From Marinomonas piezotolerans (GTDB lineage Bacteria; Pseudomonadota; Gammaproteobacteria; Pseudomonadales; Marinomonadaceae): 63,185 nucleotides of DNA. The translations under genes and the position numbers were made by a program. Shown here in pieces: positions 57,053-63,185 of the stretch. Each line of letters opens with the position of its first letter. Within the stretch, counting starts at the first letter, position 1. The DNA lies in NCBI RefSeq assembly GCF_003362755.1, contig NZ_QKRA01000013.1, positions 1 to 63,185 on the forward strand, written 5' to 3'. The notes under the pieces were generated by a model that saw only the letters and a list, made by a program, of their open reading frames with translations, had not been told where the DNA came from and searched no databases.

Positions 57053-59536
57053 ATGACATCTCGCTTACCCATCCACTCAGTATTAGACGCACTAAAACGA
57101 CAGCTATCAGAGCATGACGAAGCCATTCTTGAAGCAGCGCCTGGTGCAGGTAAAACAACCGTCGTGCCACTGGCATTACTCGACGCAGAGTGGTTAGGTA
57201 AACGTAAGATTATCATGCTAGAGCCACGACGCTTGGCAGCAAGATCCGCAGCGAAACGGCTTGCCGATCAACTTGGTGAGCCATTAGGACAGCGTGTTGG
57301 TTATCAAATACGCCAAGACGGCAAACAAAGTCAGTCGACGCAGCTATTGGTCGTGACCGAAGGCGTCCTCACTCGTATGCTACAGGATGATCCTAGTTTA
57401 GATGACGTGGCGCTGATTATTTTTGACGAATTCCATGAACGTAATCTGCACTCTGACTTCGCCTTAGCGCTGTGTTTACAGGCTCGAGTACTGTTCCGTG
57501 ATGAGATACCGTTAAAACTCCTGATCATGTCTGCCACGCTAGACAGTAGCCGCTTGCAGACGTTACTCGGCTGTCAGCCCATCATAAGCGAAGGCCGCCA
57601 ATACCCAATTGACATCCGCTACAGCAATCTCGCCCTAAAGCAGCCAGATGTTCCTCTACAGGTTTCAAAACTGATCATTCGGGCTCTGAGTGAAGAGGCA
57701 GGTTCGTTATTAGCATTCTTACCCGGGCAACGAGAAATTCGACAAGTCGCTCAATATCTAGAGGGCAAACTGCCTGATCAAACTGAGCTTCTAAGACTAT
57801 TCGGTGATTTAAGCGTTACCGAGCAGGAACATGTGATCGCACCCGCAAAAGAGGGATGGCGCAAAATTATTTTGGCCACCAGCATTGCACAAACCAGTTT
57901 GACGATTAATGGAATTCGAATCGTCGTCGATTCTGGGTTAGCCCGCGAAGCACGATTTGATGCGAAAACAGCCACAACCAGACTGCATACCCGCAGCGCT
58001 TCTCAGGCAGAAACGATACAGCGAATGGGCCGTGCTGGTCGTGTGGAATCAGGGGTATGCTATCGCTGGTGGTCACCAGAGCAGCAACAACGACTCAGTC
58101 CTCAATCGTCGCCACAGATCCTTTTGGAAGACCTGAGTTCATTAGTTCTAGAATCTGTCAAATGGGGAATCAAAGACACGGCCGAATTAGATTGGGTCAC
58201 CCCTCCTCCAAGTGCCCATTGGCAGCAAGCCGATGATTTACTCGTTCAGCTGGGCATTCTGCGCACAGACAAGACGATGCAGCTATCGCAAGACGGGCAA
58301 CGAGTCTCCCGATACCCTTTACCACCGCGGTTAGCATGTTTGCTCGATCAGGCCGTCCAACTTAATTGTCTTGAGCAAGGTCTCAGTCTTGCCGCTATGC
58401 TGTATGACGCGCCGTCACGACAGCATTCTAGCAGCGACATCCTGAGCGCACTCCAACAAATGTCTCACTCCACATTCAATGCGCAGTGGAAACGATCAAA
58501 AGCGAATCTTAAACGAGCCATCGTCGATACGCGTACAACCCATGATTTGCAAACCCATGACCCTATTGGCTGGATGCTCGCCAAAGCATTTCCCGACCGA
58601 GTTGCCTTGCGACAACGCGTAATCGGTGAGCAAGTTATTTTTAAACTGAGTAATGGTAGGCAGGCTTGGCTACCTCGACACGATGACAATGCACATCATG
58701 ATTTCATTATCACTGTGGAGCTGGGAGGCACGTCAGATCAAGAGCTGGATAAAGTCTACCTATCGCATGGTATAGAACTTGAAACCATTAAAACATGCCT
58801 TCACAGCCAACTTAAAAAGTCGCAACGATGTGAATGGAACCGCTCAAATGGTGGCCTAGTGGGTGAAGAAGAAATTTGGTTATCGAAGCTGTGTATTGAA
58901 CAAAACAAGATTCAACAACTTCCTGACGATGCGGTGATACAAGCCTCTTGTGATTACATTCGCAAACAAGGATTAGCCTCTCTCAACTGGCAACCTGATA
59001 GCCTTAATTTACGCCATCGAATTCACTTCGCACGAACTCATTTAGACGCTGAGATTCCCCCGACAACCGATAGCTATTTATCAGAATCTCTTGAGCAATG
59101 GTTGGCACCTTTCCTAATCGGTATCACTCGTGTCTCACAACTCGAAAAACTGTCATTATTAGAGCCATTGAAATCACTACTCAATTGGGAACAGCAACAA
59201 AAACTAGAACGCCTTCCCACCAAATTACGTGTTGCTTCTGGCTCCTACATTAGCGTTGATTACCAACACGATACGCCAACAGTACGAGTCAAGTTGCAAG
59301 AAATGTTTGGCGAAACACAAAGCCCTTCTATCGCGGGCGTGCCAGTCAAAATAGAGCTGCTATCGCCAGCTCAAAGGCCATTAGCGGTCACCCAAGACCT
59401 CACCTACTTTTGGCAAGAAGTATACCCAGAGGTACGCAAAGAAATGCGCGGCCGCTACCCAAAACACCCCTGGCCAGAAAACCCACTGACCGCTGAAGCC
59501 ACCCATAAGACAAATCGAGCATTGCGTGAGCGTTAG
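57053..59536 (+). CDS. hrpB: ATP-dependent helicase HrpB
   Basis: An 827-residue DEAH-type helicase. Walker A APGAGKTT (about residues 33-40), the FDEFHERN box II, SATLD (motif III), ATSIAQTSLTI (motif V) and QRMGRAGR (motif VI) are present, followed by the HA2-like region and the HrpB C-terminal domain ending in ...RGRYPKHPWPENPL. Length fits the family. HrpB is a non-essential bacterial helicase of uncertain role. Its last 4 bp overlap the convergent phosphotransferase gene. Confidence 0.96.
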   Translation: MTSRLPIHSVLDALKRQLSEHDEAILEAAPGAGKTTVVPLALLDAEWLGKRKIIMLEPRRLAARSAAKRLADQLGEPLGQRVGYQIRQDGKQSQSTQLLVVTEGVLTRMLQDDPSLDDVALIIFDEFHERNLHSDFALALCLQARVLFRDEIPLKLLIMSATLDSSRLQTLLGCQPIISEGRQYPIDIRYSNLALKQPDVPLQVSKLIIRALSEEAGSLLAFLPGQREIRQVAQYLEGKLPDQTELLRLFGDLSVTEQEHVIAPAKEGWRKIILATSIAQTSLTINGIRIVVDSGLAREARFDAKTATTRLHTRSASQAETIQRMGRAGRVESGVCYRWWSPEQQQRLSPQSSPQILLEDLSSLVLESVKWGIKDTAELDWVTPPPSAHWQQADDLLVQLGILRTDKTMQLSQDGQRVSRYPLPPRLACLLDQAVQLNCLEQGLSLAAMLYDAPSRQHSSSDILSALQQMSHSTFNAQWKRSKANLKRAIVDTRTTHDLQTHDPIGWMLAKAFPDRVALRQRVIGEQVIFKLSNGRQAWLPRHDDNAHHDFIITVELGGTSDQELDKVYLSHGIELETIKTCLHSQLKKSQRCEWNRSNGGLVGEEEIWLSKLCIEQNKIQQLPDDAVIQASCDYIRKQGLASLNWQPDSLNLRHRIHFARTHLDAEIPPTTDSYLSESLEQWLAPFLIGITRVSQLEKLSLLEPLKSLLNWEQQQKLERLPTKLRVASGSYISVDYQHDTPTVRVKLQEMFGETQSPSIAGVPVKIELLSPAQRPLAVTQDLTYFWQEVYPEVRKEMRGRYPKHPWPENPLTAEATHKTNRALRER

Positions 59537-60528
59537 CTCTGTAACTGCTGCAATGCTCGCTCAGTGATACGACGGCTAAATGCTGTATTTTTGTGATGAG
59601 TGGGACACCACCCCATTAAAAAGCGCTGAAAGTCGGCCCAAGCGATAGGGAATAAACGGTACCAATCTTGAGTAACAGACTCAGCTAAATCAGATGACTC
59701 TCCCATGGCAATCAGGCAACGAGAGAGCTCGGTAAAATACACATCCAATAAATACTCTAAATGCATTTCAAGCTGCTCTTCTGTCAGACAGCTTCCTAAA
59801 AAATAGGCGACATCCTGCACACCTACGCCTTTTCCGACATATTGAAAGTCGACAGCCGCAACCAAGTCCTCATTTCCATGGAAGCAAAAGTTAGCCACTT
59901 TCGCATCGCCATGTATTAAGGTTTGATAGGGAGATCGCCGTAATGCTTTATCCAAATCTGTAGCGGCCTGTTTCAACTCGCCTTCTGCCATCACCTGCCA
60001 TTCATCTGGTCGGGTCGCTAAATGCCAATACGATCCATTTTTCCACAACCCCTCAGGCCAATCGGTATTAGGCTGTGGGATTAAATGAATACTATGAAAA
60101 CTGGCTAACCAATGGAGCACCACGACAGTCTGTTCATACGCAAGCTGATCATGCCGCACAAAGAATCCGCTATCATCCAAATCTTCCATTAGGAGATACA
60201 TCACGTCATCTTGCTGTAAATGGTCTAGCAATCGTGGCATTCGCACTTGCTCAGCACATTGATCTGCCCATCGCGTATACCAGTTTGCTTCCACTTGATA
60301 TGAATGTACTTTACGTTGATGGGATAACTTAGATTGCCAGCCTCTAGGATGGGAAGGTATTTCCTGCCAACGAATTGTCTTCATGATAACGTTCATAGAA
60401 GATGCTGCTTGTTTGACTTGGTATCGCGCAATCTCGCCATAACCACTCCATAAAGACTGCACGACTTCAATTTTTTGCACCGCCACTGCTTGCAAAGCCC
60501 GCTTGATGAAAAGCTCTGGTGTTAACAT
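59533..60528 (-). CDS. Phosphotransferase of the APH/ecdysteroid kinase-like superfamily
   Basis: A 331-residue kinase-fold protein with YLLMEDLDDSGF hinge, catalytic loop LIHGDAKVANFCF (HGD and Asn) and metal-binding AVDFQYVGKGVGVQD. The VDFQ form is typical of choline/ecdysteroid kinase-like proteins rather than aminoglycoside enzymes. AGGAGA precedes the ATG at 60528; the upstream extension to 60570 was rejected. The substrate is unknown. It is intact, unlike the kinase remnant at 27 kb. Confidence 0.85.
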   Translation of the reverse strand: MLTPELFIKRALQAVAVQKIEVVQSLWSGYGEIARYQVKQAASSMNVIMKTIRWQEIPSHPRGWQSKLSHQRKVHSYQVEANWYTRWADQCAEQVRMPRLLDHLQQDDVMYLLMEDLDDSGFFVRHDQLAYEQTVVVLHWLASFHSIHLIPQPNTDWPEGLWKNGSYWHLATRPDEWQVMAEGELKQAATDLDKALRRSPYQTLIHGDAKVANFCFHGNEDLVAAVDFQYVGKGVGVQDVAYFLGSCLTEEQLEMHLEYLLDVYFTELSRCLIAMGESSDLAESVTQDWYRLFPIAWADFQRFLMGWCPTHHKNTAFSRRITERALQQLQS

Positions 60529-60601
60529 GATTCTCCTGATTCTAAGTCGCACTAACTTGCCGTTAAACACTCTTACCAGCCACTCATGATGGTCTGACCG
60601 A

Positions 60602-60638
60602 TTACATAAGAATTCAATTTGTTACATAGAATTACATA
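60602..60638. repeat. Phased TTACATA direct repeats
   Basis: TTACATA occurs at 60602, 60622 and 60632, all in the same direction and spaced 20 and 10 bp, that is on one face of the helix. It lies between the divergent phosphotransferase and hypothetical genes. It could be a regulator array or curved-DNA element. Confidence 0.5.
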
Positions 60639-60707
60639 AAGACAAGCAAGAACTTATAAAGTTGATCCGATAACGTGGGTATCAATGATGCATGGACTCA
60701 TTTCAAA

Positions 60708-61118
60708 ATGACAGATTTACAGCAGATATCCATAAACCAACAGCTTTTGAATAAGCGTCATGAAGAGTTGATTCAGTCAATCAAGCATCTTATAAACACT
60801 TTTGCGGGCGAGGAGAAACGTCTAAAGCTGGACTCAAATGTTCGCTGCCTGATCGCCTGTCGAGAGTTGCAGAAGTTGCTGCTCCCTTCATCTGAGCCAA
60901 GTTGGTTAGTCAATCTAATAAATTGGTCACAGTGGTACTCAGAAAATTACCATCTCGCTGATGCGAATTCGATACTTCTGATGTATATCGTTGAATTAAA
61001 ATCCGAGGCAGAAAATTTTGCCTTTTCATTGCCTAGCTCTCCGGCCCAAATAGCCAGCGAATCCTTAACTGAGCGACAAGACTTCAACCTACTGCTTAAG
61101 CGTTTCCTTTCCAATTAA
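60708..61118 (+). CDS. Hypothetical helical protein
   Basis: A 136-residue soluble protein predicted to be almost all helical (NQQLLNKRHEELIQSIKHLI start; LMYIVELKSEAENFAF later). No family recognised. The ATG at 60708 lacks a good ribosome-binding site, and a GTG at 60675 would add 11 residues. It precedes the DUF2254 gene on the same strand with a 146-bp gap. Composition suggests a real gene, but the function is unknown. Confidence 0.55.
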   Translation: MTDLQQISINQQLLNKRHEELIQSIKHLINTFAGEEKRLKLDSNVRCLIACRELQKLLLPSSEPSWLVNLINWSQWYSENYHLADANSILLMYIVELKSEAENFAFSLPSSPAQIASESLTERQDFNLLLKRFLSN

Positions 61119-61264
61119 CGCTTCTTAGCCATTCTTATACTCAACCGATCAGTCGGCCTTTGAACATATCTCCCCTTTAAATCTAAAGTAGTAAGTTTAG
61201 TTCTCTAGCGCGTTTCGTGTAATGTTGGTATTACTTAGCAACGCAGCAAAGGAAGCTACTGGTT

Positions 61265-62608
61265 ATGCCTGTTACTCGAAGCAACAAACTTCTCAAAAGT
61301 TACGATATTATTCGAACCAGCTTTTGGTTTGTTCCTTGTCTCATTATCTTTGCCACATTAGGTCTATGTGGTCTATTACTGTGGGTAGATGCTCACTACA
61401 ACCTAGAACGAGTAACTTGGTTACGCTTTCTTTATCACGCTGATGGCGATATTACCCGAGGATTACTAACCACCATTGCAGGCAGTGTAATGACCGTCGT
61501 AAGCATCACGTTTTCCATTACTATGGTCGCACTGACAAACGCCTCTTCCCAATTTGGGCCCAGACTCATTCGTAACTTTATGAATGATTCCAGCACCCAG
61601 ACCGTCCTAGGAACGTTTATAGCCATATTCATCTATTGCTTAGTACTCGCTGGTGCAACCGACAATTTTGTTGTGTCGGGTCATTTGCCTGGTCTCACAT
61701 TTGGTGGGGCTATATTGCTAACACTGAACGGAATTTTGTTACTCATCTATTTTATCCACCATACCGCTATTAATCTGCAGGCTGACAACATCATTGATAA
61801 GGTGTATGAATCTCTGCACAGCGACATTCAAAACATCTTTGCAGGTTATAAAGACAAAGAGTCTTCATTTTGTTCTCATGAAGATGTGTTAAGCGAAATA
61901 GATACAGATGCGCCCCAAATTCGAAGCCTGTGCTCTGGCTATGTACAAGCCATCGACTATCAAAGACTTGCACAACTCATGAAACACAACGATCTGTGCA
62001 TGGAAGTCCTAATAATGCCTGGTGACTTCGTAACAGAGCAGAAGTTGATTATAAAGCACTCAGGCACAAAGCTTAGCAAAGAGGAAATTAACGAAGTGCT
62101 CAGTTGTTTAACTCTTGGGGCAAAACGAACCCCAATTCAAGACCCAGAATTTGCCATATTACAATTGGTAGAAATTGCGTTAAGAGCCCTTTCACCTAGC
62201 ATCAATGACCCTTATTCCGCTATAGCCTGTATTGATAAGTTAAGTGCAACGTTATGTAACCTGACACATAAACGCTTTCCAGAAGGCATAACGTGCGATA
62301 GCAACGACACACCGAGAGTCGTTTTTAAAACTGTTTCTTTTAAAGGACTGGCTAACTCTGCATACGACCAAATTCGTCAACACTCAAAACATAACCTCGC
62401 CGTTCAGCTAAGACTTTTAGAAGGTCTAATACTTATTGCGGAGCAAGCAAGAGAGTTCAAACACTGGAGCCTAGTAGAACAACAAAAAATATTGTTAGAA
62501 CATGACCTTAAACAGCAGTCTTTAATAGGAAATGATCATAAAGAAGCTCACGATCGACTCAACAAGCTTAACGAACTCATAGATTACGCCGCGATACAGC
62601 AGCAATAA
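61265..62608 (+). CDS. DUF2254 family membrane protein
   Basis: A 447-residue protein with four N-terminal helices (about residues 18-40, 62-90, 115-137, 145-170) and a soluble C-terminal half. The family block TTIAGSVMTVVSITFSITMV (about 70-90), followed by ALTNASSQFGPRLIRNFM, and ALSPSINDPYSAIACIDKL are the signatures of DUF2254. Function unknown. AAAGGAAG lies 11 nt before the ATG. It is the last protein gene before the rRNA operon. Confidence 0.85.
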   Translation: MPVTRSNKLLKSYDIIRTSFWFVPCLIIFATLGLCGLLLWVDAHYNLERVTWLRFLYHADGDITRGLLTTIAGSVMTVVSITFSITMVALTNASSQFGPRLIRNFMNDSSTQTVLGTFIAIFIYCLVLAGATDNFVVSGHLPGLTFGGAILLTLNGILLLIYFIHHTAINLQADNIIDKVYESLHSDIQNIFAGYKDKESSFCSHEDVLSEIDTDAPQIRSLCSGYVQAIDYQRLAQLMKHNDLCMEVLIMPGDFVTEQKLIIKHSGTKLSKEEINEVLSCLTLGAKRTPIQDPEFAILQLVEIALRALSPSINDPYSAIACIDKLSATLCNLTHKRFPEGITCDSNDTPRVVFKTVSFKGLANSAYDQIRQHSKHNLAVQLRLLEGLILIAEQAREFKHWSLVEQQKILLEHDLKQQSLIGNDHKEAHDRLNKLNELIDYAAIQQQ

Positions 62609-62701
62609 ACTATTCAATACTTTTCCTTTTACTACCTCACTCGTATCGGTGCCGCCGATAGATGGCGCGTAAAAGGTGTTGGACGTCGAGCACGCCAGCA
62701 A

Positions 62702-62769
62702 AGCACTTAGAACAAGGTTTGAGCGACTATTCGTGCCTGCATGTGGAGCTAAACCTTGGTCTAAGTGCT
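62702..62769. repeat. Long imperfect inverted repeat downstream of an rRNA operon
   Basis: AGCACTTAGAACAAGGTTT (62702-62720) pairs with AAACCTTGGTCTAAGTGCT (62751-62769) in 18 of 19 positions across a 30-nt loop. Short GCCGATA copies lie outside both arms (62655 and 62774). It is larger than a terminator and lacks a T run. It could be a miniature mobile element or a structured RNA; a 93-codon minus-strand frame across it is probably spurious. Confidence 0.55.
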
Positions 62770-62980
62770 GAGCGCCGATAGGAGGGGTTTTCATCAGACA
62801 CAAAAAAGCCCTGACCGATGATACCCCAAATTCTGAATTTTATGAGACAACGACCACAATGATCTGAAGCTTCGCTTCATCCCCTCTGGGCATCCTTCGG
62901 ATGTCTGCCACTGGCTCATTCGGAGCATCGTGTCATCACATGGGTCCGTTGTAGTGGACAGATAGGTGACGTGATTCTAA
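62770..62980. other. rRNA-distal spacer with small hairpins
   Basis: About 210 bp between the inverted repeat and the 5S terminator. It holds short stem-loops such as GAAGCTTCGCTTC (near 62871) and GCATCCTTCGGATG (near 62889). No gene was recognised. Confidence 0.4.
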
Positions 62981-62983
62981 ACG

Positions 62984-63016
62984 AAAAAACCCCGCCCTGC
63001 TTCGCAGGACGGGGTT
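62984..63016 (-). terminator. rRNA operon terminator
   Basis: Arms AACCCCGCCCTGC and GCAGGACGGGGTT (one mismatch) with a 3-nt loop. On the minus strand it is followed by TTTTTTCG, 15 nt after the 3' end of 5S rRNA. A short CTTTT on the other side makes it weakly bidirectional. Confidence 0.92.
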
Positions 63017-63031
63017 CTTTTCATTTAAAAG

Positions 63032-63147
63032 CTTGACGACGACCTACTCTCACATGGGATCTCCCACACTACCATCGGCGATGGCGCTTTTCACTTCTGA
63101 GTTCGGGATGGGATCAGGTGGTTCAACGCCTCTATGATCGTCAAGCA
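63032..63147 (-). rRNA. rrf: 5S ribosomal RNA
   Basis: The minus strand reads TGCTTGACGATCATAGAGGC at the 5' end, contains CCCGAACTCAGAAGTGAAA and GCCGATGGTAGTGTGGG, and ends with GAGAGTAGGTCGTCGTCAAG. These are the conserved 5S loops, and the two ends pair to form helix I. It is about 116 nt long. The 23S gene should lie beyond the right edge, since transcription is leftward. An intrinsic terminator follows at once. Confidence 0.95.
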
Positions 63148-63185
63148 AACCGGTGTGCGTTTCGTTATAAGTGATCGGATGTGGA

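Noticed and set aside
62702..62769. Integron attC recombination site
   Set aside because: The arms do not carry the RYYYAAC/GTTRRRY core sites, and no integrase or cassette genes are present.
62522..62803. A 93-codon minus-strand protein gene over the inverted repeat
   Set aside because: It crosses the inverted repeat and the end of the DUF2254 gene, has low-complexity composition and no ribosome-binding site.

Overview
The window looks like chromosomal DNA of a marine, heterotrophic gammaproteobacterium. The gene content and the SmvA/SmvR, EamA, SfsA, GuaBA/XseA and HrpB homologues would fit an Oceanospirillales member such as Marinomonas; this placement is inferred from remembered family resemblance, not from a search. 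Both ends are ribosomal. Positions 1-125 carry a leftward rRNA-type promoter and a boxA element, and the right end carries a leftward 5S rRNA with its terminator. The 63 kb segment therefore appears to lie between two rRNA operons in the same orientation.

Left part (0.2-17 kb): a DUF1989 gene divergent from a LysR gene, sfsA, a wzz-like remnant, an outer-membrane MetA-pathway-type protein, a LysR/MFS pair, the drug exporter smvA with its divergent TetR repressor and a palindromic operator, and a MarR-controlled unit (membrane protein, c5-type cytochrome with an unusual His, cytochrome b561). Housekeeping genes follow: guaA and guaB, separated by a strong terminator, with xseA divergent from guaB, then eamA.

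Accessory island (17.0-27.8 kb, leftward, visibly AT-rich in its upstream half): a possible uncharacterised secreted-peptide system. Reading with transcription it contains a decayed kinase-like pseudogene, two HlyC-type toxin acyltransferases (one divergent), a small poly-glycine, lysine-rich protein without RTX repeats, a small exported protein, a type I secretion system (HlyB-like ABC, HlyD-like adaptor, TolC-like channel), an SCP2-like/JmjC hydroxylase fusion, and a short M3-type metallopeptidase. The candidate product lies next to acylation, hydroxylation, proteolysis and export genes, and a putative attenuator follows its gene. Next to the island is a bacterial voltage-gated cation channel with an unusually acidic selectivity filter.

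Catabolic part (29-47.5 kb): a GntR-controlled sugar cluster (SDR, fuculose-phosphate-type class II aldolase, ribose-type ABC importer, PfkB kinase, second SDR, flavin monooxygenase, aldehyde dehydrogenase), then a CoA-thioester cluster (acetoacetyl-CoA synthetase, Ltp2-like thiolase fold without the catalytic Cys, DUF35 protein, MaoC hydratase, MFS transporter) divergent from a normal acetyl-CoA acetyltransferase.

Right part (47.5-63.2 kb): small hypothetical protein, MscS-type channel, AEC transporter, an frcBCA-like fructose/ribose importer with a second periplasmic binding protein and an upstream hybrid-kinase/OmpR two-component system, hrpB, a phosphotransferase, a hypothetical protein, a DUF2254 membrane protein, a long inverted repeat, and the 5S rRNA end of an rRNA operon. 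No CRISPR array, tRNA gene, integrase or insertion sequence was seen.
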